Shown: positions 44,101 through 51,101 of the stretch, piece after piece
How the letters are laid out: every line of letters starts with the position of its first letter
Numbering within the stretch: the first letter of the stretch is position 1
NCBI GenBank assembly: GCA_029055435.1
Contig: JAIDDH010000093.1
Coordinates: 1 to 64,000, forward strand
DNA: 64,000 nucleotides
Direction of reading: 5' to 3'
From: Acetatifactor sp.
GTDB lineage: Bacteria; Bacillota; Clostridia; Lachnospirales; Lachnospiraceae
Translations under genes and position numbers: made by a program
Notes under the pieces: model-generated
What the model saw: the letters and a program-made list of their open reading frames with translations, nothing else
Told to the model about the DNA's origin: nothing
Database searches by the model: none

Positions 44101-44865
44101 GCGGCAGATTATTTAGCGGACGGCTGGCTGAATCTGGTGTTTGTGCAGAGTCTGACAAAGTTTGCCCAGATGGGAATGGACAAGCACAGCGGAGGATTGG
44201 TGTTTTCTTATAATAAGGCAGATGAATGGAAGCAGTTTAATGACAGTCTGCAAGAGAGCAGGCAGGCGGATCCTGTAGACCCCTATATGCAGAGATATTT
44301 CCAGATGCTTTTTGACAATGCCTCGGATGAACAGAGAGAATATATTTATATTATCCGAAAGAATACAAGATATGTGCAGGAACAGCTCTGGGGACGATTA
44401 GCGGCGACAGCTATAACGCTTTCTGTTAATGATGACCCGGGAAGTTGTTATGTGGCATGGCATTATGAGGAGAGTTATGCTGCTGTATGTGAATTATACA
44501 AAAGATATAAGCAGGAAGAAAATGAACCGTACAGTCTGCATGAATTTAATATTGCAATACTGGAAAAGGGGATCATTGTGCAGATGTCCAAACATAAGCT
44601 GCCGGTTGCCATGCGGTTTAGTTTCGGATTTCCAATATCGAATCTGGGAGAGACCGGAAATGAGGTGCGCTTTACCATCGGTACAGAAACTTCGGAGAAA
44701 TTGGATGAATATATTGAGCTGATTGGACGTATAGGAGATAAGGTACTGGAATTAATTGATTTTGTAGGAGCTATTCTGGAAGGAGATCGTCAACCGCAGG
44801 AAGGCATATCGCCGGACACTCTATTTGAAATTAAGCGGTTTGAAGAATATTTGGAAAAATTGTAA
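41155..44865 (+). CDS. DUF4157 eCIS protein with C-terminal PLP-enzyme-like domain (putative cargo)
   Basis: A 1236-aa protein; GGAGGAG precedes the ATG. Residues about 20-100 are the DUF4157 module with metal-site motif H82-E83-L84-G85-H86 and MDDVRVHYNSGRPSQLGALAY before it. This module marks eCIS-associated, often toxic, cargo. A long helical middle part follows. Residues about 840-1200 show fold-type-I PLP landmarks in order: the region around Tyr871 (AAFYNIYFELTEKL), PDIIMIDIHPNDATKKII, Asp965 (VIVDITL), and Lys1002 in VQSLTKFAQMGMDKHSGGL, then VRFTIGTET. This matches the Cys/Met-metabolism (cystathionine gamma-synthase-like) layout. Enzyme activity is inferred, not shown. Base composition falls after about 41650. 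Confidence 0.8.
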   Translation: MYAQQTAETEHKDSISQESNAITNRTGVPDNMKRQYEALSGLSMDDVRVHYNSGRPSQLGALAYTQGSHVYVAPGQERHLGHELGHVIQQKQGRVRATASFDGVAVNLDDRLEQEADNYDRQARAYEAESEKTRREEPSDMPGIGAGASGGVTQLRPMVDRTRRWPFYVDDKYNQRDKPRFLLKLFVEMGRYVVFQIRDHVRRIFWEKDIEWVKENSGADSEIAGSLPDKDHRITREDDYFTDRSFENKLDIEEFMSLQPLDAWMEAYEEANASMAEIDESDLPEKEKIRQKNALTMYILQRHIVNALYRAEELDRMEYSGSPLSYQNRSSYMRSGAGSFVDALKELLLKQVRIPKGADVILTRSEGIRQELDKFFYYVKSENFSGEEISGQIGDVIQQIKAFTEGLPLSGEREEKRRQNKEDESFQKHLEESSLSRIFVDFMDETNELSSGILEQQLSRQEEMIFRRVAQQMGLTEDGERILFLSQTGKSSDKGGRMAAVIQRLQREDLERQSFLVQYIADVKKELENDSMNSGKKNMLQDSLSHAETVQATGQVNQNNISNHLATAYIEYVGNKPVTDAARRMEILYRNIDYIVTAGKTITLQTSNVSQSALLLANTKMDHQAKAAVNKAGYVPSITEAIRTMLDQMGLSLPQIMSFVFTQQREKNWKKTSKRETEGRAKAMDAVETRMAHPKKSQYNSSDMESARNLARTYFTFFCQKLVDSPEMNAEENRRIFVQASTVKKLIEACNLFENDRIPAFVWYQLDYYLDAALHSENHLVDFTRNIQAIHEIILLGIELQGEEAAPRGEEFRLDAPGAKGTGAELYQGAYLADYGLKAFAQVYDAAIAQHAADVSRKEKPLQVAAFYNIYFELTEKLNATTGANPGRVKMKAPENIEEFIAELENLESAEEAQNRLPDIIMIDIHPNDATKKIITKNDVAKMLDKINNYMTQNKCRKKITVIVDITLNQATDNEVAEIRERAADYLADGWLNLVFVQSLTKFAQMGMDKHSGGLVFSYNKADEWKQFNDSLQESRQADPVDPYMQRYFQMLFDNASDEQREYIYIIRKNTRYVQEQLWGRLAATAITLSVNDDPGSCYVAWHYEESYAAVCELYKRYKQEENEPYSLHEFNIAILEKGIIVQMSKHKLPVAMRFSFGFPISNLGETGNEVRFTIGTETSEKLDEYIELIGRIGDKVLELIDFVGAILEGDRQPQEGISPDTLFEIKRFEEYLEKL

Positions 44866-44901
44866 AGCATCACTAAACATAGTACAAAAGTGGAGGGGCG
44901 C

Positions 44902-45741
44902 TTGAAAGATACAAAAGAGCTTACAGCATACAGAAATAATCTGTTTCAGAGGGAGCTGTCGGAGGGAACCATTAACATTTATATGAGGCAGGCGGAGCGT
45001 CTGCTTGCCTATCTGCGGCAGAGAGAAGTTACAGAAACAGCGGAGATCACAAAGGAGCATATCATTGCCTATAAGCAGTATCTGTTGAGTTTCGGGCAGA
45101 AGAAGGCGACGGTAAATCTGCATATTGTGGCTGTGAACAGTTATCTGAAATATGCAGGGCGGGAGGACTGTATCATCAAGACAGAGCGGATTCAGAAAAA
45201 CGGATGTCTGGAAAATATACTCAGCAGAGAGGAGTATCAGCGAATGCTGGATTACGCAAGGGAGAGCGGTCATGAAAAGTATTATTTTATCATGAAGGTA
45301 TTGTCTTTTACGGGAATCCGCGTCAGTGAGTTGTCCTTTCTGACAGTGGAGGCGTTGTGCATCGGGAAATTTACTGTTGACAATAAAGGAAAGACAAGAG
45401 CAGTCTATCTTCCTGAGGGACTGGCAGCAGATTTAAAGGATTATTGTAATGCGAACGCCATAAGCTTTGGCGTGATTTTCCGGGGAAACCGACAGCGTCC
45501 CATCAGTCGGAATGCAGTGTATCAGATGTTGATTCATTTTGCGGACATGGTGGGAATCGACAAAGAAAAAGCGCATCCACACAGCTTTCGTCATCTGTTT
45601 GCAGTCACTTACATGAAGCAGTATGCCGATCTGACGGAGCTGGCGGATATTCTGGGACATTCCAGTCTGGAGACCACGAGAATCTATACGGCCACCACGG
45701 TGGAGGAGAGACGGCGCAGGCTGGAGAGTCTGGATTTTTAG
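44902..45741 (+). CDS. tyrosine recombinase/integrase
   Basis: A 279-aa recombinase from TTG 44902, with GGAGG five bases upstream (GTG 44890 is the alternative). The N-terminal SAM-like core-binding domain (residues 1-90) and catalytic domain are complete: Arg140 (TGIRVSEL), a Lys at 162 or 164, His227 and Arg230 (HSFRHLFA), His253 (LGHSS) and Tyr262 (TRIYTA). It lies 36 bp after the DUF4157 gene on the same strand. It may be XerC/D-like, an integrase, or an invertase for nearby DNA; no att sites or inverted repeats were found around it. Confidence 0.93.
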   Translation: MKDTKELTAYRNNLFQRELSEGTINIYMRQAERLLAYLRQREVTETAEITKEHIIAYKQYLLSFGQKKATVNLHIVAVNSYLKYAGREDCIIKTERIQKNGCLENILSREEYQRMLDYARESGHEKYYFIMKVLSFTGIRVSELSFLTVEALCIGKFTVDNKGKTRAVYLPEGLAADLKDYCNANAISFGVIFRGNRQRPISRNAVYQMLIHFADMVGIDKEKAHPHSFRHLFAVTYMKQYADLTELADILGHSSLETTRIYTATTVEERRRRLESLDF

Positions 45742-45752
45742 ATGTAAGGACA

Positions 45753-45781
45753 TTGTATTCGGATTCTCCTTATTGTATGAT
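45753..45781 (+). promoter_or_regulatory. candidate promoter for the LMW-PTP-like gene
   Basis: TTGTAT (45753-45758) and TATGAT (45776-45781) with 17 bp spacing, 50 bp upstream of the ATG at 45831. Confidence 0.4.
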
Positions 45782-45830
45782 ATGTATAAGCAAAAAATAA
45801 GAAAGAGCATGCTATTTGTGGTGGTAAAAG

Positions 45831-46151
45831 ATGAATTTACTTTTTTTATGCAGTCAGAATAAGAGACGCAGTCTGACTGCCGAAAAGATTTTTGATGGAT
45901 ATAACGGACATAAAGTGCGCTCGGCAGGAACAGAACAAAATGCCAGAATCAAGGTTACTCCGGGACTTCTGGGGTGGGCAGATATCATTTTCTGTATGGA
46001 AAAAAAGCATTTGCGGAGGATAAAGGAAAAATACCCCGACATAATTTCCGGTAAGAAATTAGTCTGTCTCTATATCAATGATGATTATGAATTTATGGAC
46101 AGGGAATTGCAGGAACTGCTCAAAAGTTATGTTGAAGAATATATTTCATGA
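45831..46151 (+). CDS. low-molecular-weight protein tyrosine phosphatase-like protein
   Basis: A 106-aa protein whose N-terminus FLCSQNKRRSLTAE has the CX5R(S/T) phosphate-binding loop (Cys7 to Arg13) of LMW-PTPases. It is shorter than the usual 150 residues, but keeps a later aspartate region (YPDIISGKK; LYINDDYEFMD). The second helix segment, VRSAGTEQNARI, also fits. The GC content is lower than in the eCIS genes. It could be an active phosphatase or an arsenate-reductase-like variant; the short length leaves this open. Confidence 0.78.
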   Translation: MNLLFLCSQNKRRSLTAEKIFDGYNGHKVRSAGTEQNARIKVTPGLLGWADIIFCMEKKHLRRIKEKYPDIISGKKLVCLYINDDYEFMDRELQELLKSYVEEYIS

Positions 46152-46163
46152 AAATAAAAGTTA

Positions 46164-46182
46164 ACAAAATACGATATTTTGT
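46164..46182. promoter_or_regulatory. palindrome copy 1, operator-like
   Basis: ACAAAATA-CGA-TATTTTGT is a perfect 8-bp inverted repeat with a 3-base spacer. A near-identical copy lies 160 bases downstream at 46324-46342. Confidence 0.5.
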
Positions 46183-46238
46183 GCCATATGTCAATAACGC
46201 TTTTTAAAAATACTTAAAAATATTTGATAGTTATGCGG

Positions 46239-46274
46239 AAAGAACGGTCAGGAAAATTTGACCGTTCTTTTTTT
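46239..46274 (+). terminator. intrinsic terminator
   Basis: AAAGAACGGTCA (46239-46250) pairs perfectly with TGACCGTTCTTT (46259-46270), followed by more T. It separates the LMW-PTP-like gene from the DUF6765 operon. Confidence 0.9.
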
Positions 46275-46323
46275 GTTGCCTGTTGGAAAAAAGAAAGCGT
46301 TAAAATCAGGAATTTGTGAATTA

Positions 46324-46342
46324 ACAAAATATCGTATTATGT
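46324..46342. promoter_or_regulatory. palindrome copy 2 overlapping a -10-like box
   Basis: ACAAAATA-TCG-TATTATGT matches copy 1 with one mismatch in the arms. Its right arm contains TATTAT (46335-46340), a possible -10 with TTTGTG at 46313-46318 as a weak -35, so a bound protein would cover the promoter of the DUF6765 operon. Confidence 0.45.
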
Positions 46343-46392
46343 AACCACGGATATCCGGGATGTTAAAAAATCATAGGTCAGGAGGTATAAAA

Positions 46393-47487
46393 ATGAATTT
46401 GGATTTTCATTATTACGGAACCTACTGCGCAGCGCGTCTGGCCGGTTACGGGCGGACGGAGGCGGAGGAGATCGCCTACTATGCTCAGTTTGTGGACGAG
46501 TGCTCCGAGAGTCTGCTGAAAGCAAAAGGTGTGCCTGCGGACAAGCTGTCTGTGACCGTCAATACCGACGATGAGCTCACAGCGCAGTTTACGGATTTGA
46601 GGGCTTACACGACAGAACAGCTCAGACAGGTGAGCGGTATCTGGAGTGCGTTTCATTTTCTTCCCGGCAATCTTGGCGGAGAAATTGAGGCGGAGGAGCT
46701 GTCGGAGGAAGAGCAGAGAGAGTTGAGACGATTATGTCTCCCCGACAGTTCCCTGATGGTAAAAATGGTACAGGAAGCCAAGGCCGACAGAAGCCTGCCC
46801 GCCATCGGCATGGCAATGCATGTTCTTGCGGATACATGGGCTCACAGTTATTTTGCCGGAATACCTGCGAAGCACGTCAATGATATTCAGGGGGATGTGC
46901 ATGAATTGAGGGAGGATCGGGAGGTAAGGCTGACTCTTACTCTTGATACCTTCGACGACAATCTGGAGGGAAATCGCTATTCCCATACGCCCCCCAATGT
47001 ATTCAGAGACAAGAGCATTGTCTATCTGGGCCATGGCCGTATCGGACATCTGCCGGACTACAGCTTCATGCGGTATGCCTACAAGCCTTCCTGGCTGCGA
47101 AAAGGAATGGCATTGAAGAACAATGCTCAGGATTATGAGCTGGCTTTCCGTCAGATGATTGCGGCAATGCAGTATATTCGCGGGGACAGAGAAATTTTTG
47201 ATAAACACATATACGCGGAGCTGGATGTGGTGAAAAAGCAAAGGCTCCAAGAGCTTTTCAAGGTCAGAGTGCTGCGCTCCGACGAGCAGTGGCGTCACTT
47301 CATAGAGAATGATTTGTCCCGAGAGGACACGGAGGCAGGCTGTATCAGAGACTTTGATGTGGATAAATGTTTCCGGGAGTGGGGGAACGCGGGGAATAAG
47401 AACGAGACCGGTCTGGCCAAATTCCTGACAGCGGCAAAAAACCACAGATATCTTGTGGAAAAGGAGGCGGGCCCCTATCCCGCATAA
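46393..47487 (+). CDS. DUF6765 family protein with phospholipase-C/HET-C-like motif
   Basis: A 364-aa protein from ATG 46393 with CAGGAGGT upstream (an in-frame ATG at 46360 lacks a site). It matches the DUF6765 type (MNLDFHYYGTYCAARLAGY). A motif H143-x3-D147-x3-H151 within AMHVLADTWAHSYFAG resembles the zinc-binding helix of phospholipase C, S1/P1 nuclease and HET-C-like proteins; other His residues (YSHTPP, GHGRIGHLPDYS) could complete a metal site. No signal peptide is seen. Location in the eCIS accessory region makes it a possible effector. Confidence 0.72.
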   Translation: MNLDFHYYGTYCAARLAGYGRTEAEEIAYYAQFVDECSESLLKAKGVPADKLSVTVNTDDELTAQFTDLRAYTTEQLRQVSGIWSAFHFLPGNLGGEIEAEELSEEEQRELRRLCLPDSSLMVKMVQEAKADRSLPAIGMAMHVLADTWAHSYFAGIPAKHVNDIQGDVHELREDREVRLTLTLDTFDDNLEGNRYSHTPPNVFRDKSIVYLGHGRIGHLPDYSFMRYAYKPSWLRKGMALKNNAQDYELAFRQMIAAMQYIRGDREIFDKHIYAELDVVKKQRLQELFKVRVLRSDEQWRHFIENDLSREDTEAGCIRDFDVDKCFREWGNAGNKNETGLAKFLTAAKNHRYLVEKEAGPYPA

Positions 47488-47524
47488 AAGTATAAGTTTT
47501 GCGAGGGTATAGAGAGGAGATTAT

Positions 47525-48589
47525 ATGAAGATTGTAGAGAGTATTTTGAGCAATAATCCCTGTTTCAAGGCAGGGAAGAAAATTGTGGTAAAGGGGCTGA
47601 TGCTTCACAGTGTGGGCTGCCCCCAGCCCTCGGCGGAGACTTTTGTGAAAAAGTGGAACAGTCCCCAGGAGTCCAGAGCCTGTGTGCATGCATTCATCGA
47701 TGGCAATACGGGGACAATCTATCAGACGCTGCCTTGGGATCACCGCGGATGGCACAGCGGCGGCAGCTCCAACAATACGCATATCGGCGTGGAAATGTGC
47801 GAGCCTGCCTGCATTCGCTATACGGGCGGAGCGACCTTCAGCTGCTCCAACCGCACGGCTGCCATGGAGGTGGTGACCCGCACCTACAATGCAGCGGTGG
47901 AGCTGTTTGCATTTCTCTGTAAGCAGTACCATCTGGACCCGCTTGCAGACGGCGTGATCATCAGCCACAAGGAGGGACATGCCAGAGGTGTGGCGTCCGG
48001 GCACGGAGACCCCGACCATCTGTGGAATGGTCTGGAGAGCGGCTATACCATGGACGGCTTCCGACGGGATGTGCGTGCGGCTATGAACGGCGCAGTTTCC
48101 GCACCGCCCCCGGCGGCGGAAAAGACTCAGAAAGAGAATGCTGCGGCAAAGTCCGGGGAGATGGACATCTCCGACAGAGGGGTGGAACTGGTGGCCAAGT
48201 ATGAGGGCTGTCGCCTGGAAGCCTACAAATGTCCTGCCGGTGTGTGGACTATCGGCTATGGCCATACTGCCGGAGTAAATGAGGGAGACCGGCTGCCCTC
48301 GGAAGAGGCTGCAAAGAAGCTTTTGAAGGAAGATTTGAAAAAATACAGCGGTTATGTCAATGCCTGTGTGAAAGATGGGTCGATTACCTTCCCGCTCAAT
48401 CAGAATCAGTTTGACGCTCTGACCAGCTTTTGCTACAACTGCGGAAAGGGCAATCTGCAGAAGCTTGTAACCGGGAGAGACGCGGCCACGGTGGCGGAGA
48501 AAATGCTGCTCTATAATAAGGGCGGCGGCAAGGTACTGCCCGGTCTGGTGCGCAGAAGAGAGGAAGAGCACAATCTGTTCCTGAGCTGA
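47525..48589 (+). CDS. N-acetylmuramoyl-L-alanine amidase fused to GH24 lysozyme
   Basis: A 354-aa two-domain peptidoglycan hydrolase. Residues about 1-185 are an amidase_2/PGRP domain: zinc-ligand candidates His28 (LMLHSVG), His148 (IISHKEG) and the DPDHLW region, with WHSGGSSNNTHIGVEMC. A linker (190-212) leads to a GH24 lysozyme with Glu227 (AKYEGCRLEAY) and the CPAGVWTIGYGHT loop; Cys236 stands where T4 lysozyme has Asp20, as in some endolysins. There is no signal peptide, so release needs lysis, a holin-like route or injection. GAGAGGAG precedes the ATG. Confidence 0.92.
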   Translation: MKIVESILSNNPCFKAGKKIVVKGLMLHSVGCPQPSAETFVKKWNSPQESRACVHAFIDGNTGTIYQTLPWDHRGWHSGGSSNNTHIGVEMCEPACIRYTGGATFSCSNRTAAMEVVTRTYNAAVELFAFLCKQYHLDPLADGVIISHKEGHARGVASGHGDPDHLWNGLESGYTMDGFRRDVRAAMNGAVSAPPPAAEKTQKENAAAKSGEMDISDRGVELVAKYEGCRLEAYKCPAGVWTIGYGHTAGVNEGDRLPSEEAAKKLLKEDLKKYSGYVNACVKDGSITFPLNQNQFDALTSFCYNCGKGNLQKLVTGRDAATVAEKMLLYNKGGGKVLPGLVRRREEEHNLFLS

Positions 48590-48645
48590 GGAACAGCGCA
48601 GGCAGGAAGAAAATGATGGTGATTTAACAGGGAGGAGGCTCTGCA

Positions 48646-49521
48646 TTGGCTGAGGAAGAGAGGAACCTTAAGGGAGAACATCATAAAGGAAGCAGCTCCG
48701 GAGGCGGACGGGCAGCAGGATTTAAGGACAGTGATTTTATTCCTCTGGACGATCTGGTCTACGCCCCGCTGCACGCTCTGGCCCAATCTAACCGACAGCT
48801 GCGCGCCCAGGTAGTGGAGGCGATAAAGAGCATGGGAACGCTTCGTCAGAACGGAACCGAGGAGACTGTGTGCCTGAACAATATCAACATTGCCTATGAG
48901 CAGGTGCGGCCCGAGGGAGAAGATGGTTACAGTGTGGACAATCTCCAGATGCAGGTGCCCCTCCTCTCGATTATACCCATCACCAATCTGAATGTGGAGA
49001 AGGCGGAAATCGATTTTTCCACCGAGGTAAAGGCGGAGAAGAGCGAGGAGGGAAACTGTTCTATCACAGCCCGCATCTGTTCCCCGGAACAGCGGCAGAG
49101 TGACTTCCTTCCCAGAGTCTCCTATAAGATGAAGATTACTTCCCTGCCTGCCACGGAGGGAATCATGCGGCTTGCAGATTTACTAAGCTCCAATCAGATT
49201 GCCAAAAAGACAGATACCACTCCCGTGGCTGTAGACGGCAATCTGGGAAGTGATGCTCAGAAACAGATACGGCAGGAAATTTCCAAGATAAAGGCCAAGA
49301 TTCAGAAATTAAAGCAGCTCTATCAAAAGATTTCGGATATGATTACCGAGCAGGAGCGCATGGAACAGATCAGTCGGGAAACTTTTGAGGAAAACACCAG
49401 ACAATTCGACAGGGACAAGTATCTGATGGCACAGTCTCATATTGCAAACCGCATCATGGAATATCAGGAAAAGATTATGAACAGAGAAATCGAGCTGGGA
49501 CTGGAGAAGGATTACGAGTGA
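48646..49521 (+). CDS. DUF2589 family protein 1
   Basis: A 291-aa protein starting at TTG 48646 with GGGAGGAGG seven bases upstream. After a Gly/Ser-rich start, the DUF2589 region has the typical LQMQVPLLSIIPITNLNVEKAEIDFS segment (its core PLLSIIPITNL is the recognisable part). The C-terminal 80 residues form a coiled coil. No enzyme motif or membrane segment is seen. The stop overlaps the GTG of a small reading frame. It is paralogous to the 370-aa gene downstream. Function of the family is unknown. Confidence 0.82.
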   Translation: MAEEERNLKGEHHKGSSSGGGRAAGFKDSDFIPLDDLVYAPLHALAQSNRQLRAQVVEAIKSMGTLRQNGTEETVCLNNINIAYEQVRPEGEDGYSVDNLQMQVPLLSIIPITNLNVEKAEIDFSTEVKAEKSEEGNCSITARICSPEQRQSDFLPRVSYKMKITSLPATEGIMRLADLLSSNQIAKKTDTTPVAVDGNLGSDAQKQIRQEISKIKAKIQKLKQLYQKISDMITEQERMEQISRETFEENTRQFDRDKYLMAQSHIANRIMEYQEKIMNREIELGLEKDYE

Positions 49522-49829
49522 AAAAGGTTTTGAAAACAGAGATTCTGAACCATGCACAGCAGCTGGCCCAGGAGATGAACCTTCGGATGCTCCCGGAGTG
49601 GGAGGTCGGAGGAGAAATTCTTTTTGTAGAGAGTGTTACCGTCACAAGTATCCGCTATCCGGTGCGGAAGCAGGCAGGAAAAAAGAAGAGAAAGAAGGGA
49701 TTTTTATGGCAATTGCAGAACAGTTTGCAGGTTTACAGATGGATCAGCTCATTGGCGCGCCTCTGCGTGCGGCGGCAGACGCCAGCACACAACTGGCGAA
49801 CTCCACGGCGGACTTCATCAACAGTGTAG
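49518..49829 (+). CDS. small bridging reading frame between DUF2589 genes
   Basis: A 103-aa frame from GTG 49518, overlapping the previous stop (GTGA). The first 60 residues look protein-like (LKTEILNHAQQLAQEMNLRM, EWEVGGEILFVESVTV). The rest overlaps the second DUF2589 gene out of frame and has poor composition. It may be a real small protein with a spurious tail or the relic of a longer gene broken by a frameshift. Only the 5' part is supported. Confidence 0.4.
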   Translation: MKKVLKTEILNHAQQLAQEMNLRMLPEWEVGGEILFVESVTVTSIRYPVRKQAGKKKRKKGFLWQLQNSLQVYRWISSLARLCVRRQTPAHNWRTPRRTSSTV

Positions 49830-50818
49830 GTTTCGACGAGAAGGGGAATGTGCGCAATGTTATTTTTGGATATCAGCAGCGCAGTGTCAATGAGGACGGC
49901 ACCAGCAATTTGGACGAGATGAAGGTCCATGTGCCTTTGCTGGCCATTGTGCCCATCCCCAATCTCCAGGTGGACGAGGTAAATATTCTCTTTGACATGG
50001 AGGTCAAGCAGAGCGAAAAATCGGAATCCGCCAAAGATCTGAGTGCATCTTTGAGCGGCAGCGCTAAATTAGGTTTTATCAAGGTCAATGTGAGCGGCAG
50101 TGTCAGCGCCCATCAGTCCAACACCCGGAGCACCGACAATTCCGCCAAGTATCATGTGGATGTCCGCGCCACCAACCATGGAACACCCGAGGGACTGGCG
50201 AGAGTGTTGGATATGATGGCGGCTAATGTGGCGCCCGTGTTGGTGGGAAGCACTTTAAAGGATGGCAATGGACAGGATTTGTCCGAGCAGGCTAGGCTCA
50301 AAGCGGAGAAGATGAAAGCGCTGCGTCAGGAAATCAGCCAGCTTGAAAATCGTCTCAGGGCTGCCAGCGAGAATCTGGACGGCAGTATCCAGCAGATGAA
50401 GAGGCTTGCTGAGACTCAGCTCAACGCTTATCAGGGAAGTATGATAAAGCTGATGGATCAGTTGGATCAGGACAGTGAGGAGGGCAATGCCAAGGCAGCC
50501 CTTTACACCCAGAATATGGAAAAGGTCAGCCACAGCTGGAATACCTTCAGAAATCAGGCGCAGGATATGGTGAAGATGATTTCAGATATCGGTACACAGG
50601 AAGAGGGTGTGTCCAATGTATTTGCTTTGAAGGCATTGAACAGCACCGGCGAGGCAGAGGATTATGCCCAGGGTGAGAGCTGCTATAATGCCCTCGCGGG
50701 TATTCAGAAAAATGCGGTGGCCTCTCAGGCCAATGTGGACAGCATCGAGAAGGAACTCTTTGACAAGAAAGTGGAATATAACGACGTTATAGCAGGAAAA
50801 GGACAGACAAATGAATAA
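49706..50818 (+). CDS. DUF2589 family protein 2
   Basis: A 370-aa protein from ATG 49706 (AAGGGA site). It shares with protein 1 the MDQLIGAPLRAAADAS start region and the VPLLAIVPIPNLQVDEVNI core. The C-terminal half (residues 205-370) is a long helical, coiled-coil part. GC and codon style match the eCIS genes. Its tail overlaps the start of the 96-aa gene by eight bases. The two DUF2589 proteins probably form a hetero-complex, by analogy to paralogous pairs; the function is unknown. Confidence 0.83.
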   Translation: MAIAEQFAGLQMDQLIGAPLRAAADASTQLANSTADFINSVGFDEKGNVRNVIFGYQQRSVNEDGTSNLDEMKVHVPLLAIVPIPNLQVDEVNILFDMEVKQSEKSESAKDLSASLSGSAKLGFIKVNVSGSVSAHQSNTRSTDNSAKYHVDVRATNHGTPEGLARVLDMMAANVAPVLVGSTLKDGNGQDLSEQARLKAEKMKALRQEISQLENRLRAASENLDGSIQQMKRLAETQLNAYQGSMIKLMDQLDQDSEEGNAKAALYTQNMEKVSHSWNTFRNQAQDMVKMISDIGTQEEGVSNVFALKALNSTGEAEDYAQGESCYNALAGIQKNAVASQANVDSIEKELFDKKVEYNDVIAGKGQTNE

Positions 50819-51101
50819 ACAGGAAAAAGCTACCTTGTCGGATGTCCGGTATGTGAAGCTGGTGCCCATAGGAAGTGTCAATCCCAACTATCCCCTATCG
50901 GATCAGTCAAAGGAGGAGCAGGCTGCTCTGTTAAACCGATGTCTGAACGATTATCCCAAAGGAATAATCATCGGAAAGGATATCACGGTGGGGAAGTATC
51001 TCATCGGGGAGCATGAACTGACCATGGAAAAAATTACCTATCATGTGGGATTCCCCAGAAAGCCTGCCTGGGAGGAAGAAAAGGAGGGAAAAGTATTATG
51101 A
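50811..51101 (+). CDS. small protein of the DUF2589/STAS operon
   Basis: A 96-aa hydrophilic protein whose ATG lies inside the preceding gene's end and whose stop overlaps the STAS gene's ATG (ATGA region at 51098-51101). The family is not recognised. A compact middle (GIIIGKDITVGKYLIGEHE) suggests a small beta domain. Coupling on both sides shows it belongs to the DUF2589-STAS-SpoIIE operon. Confidence 0.6.
   Translation: MNKQEKATLSDVRYVKLVPIGSVNPNYPLSDQSKEEQAALLNRCLNDYPKGIIIGKDITVGKYLIGEHELTMEKITYHVGFPRKPAWEEEKEGKVL

Noticed and set aside
24813..45741. Prophage or phage tail-like bacteriocin
   Set aside because: No head, portal, terminase, lysogeny or fibre genes; DUF4255, DUF6760-like, DUF4157 and the Pvc15-like ATPase are eCIS markers.
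47345..48646. 433-aa open frame on the minus strand
   Set aside because: Opposite the amidase-lysozyme gene, whose two domains are unambiguous.
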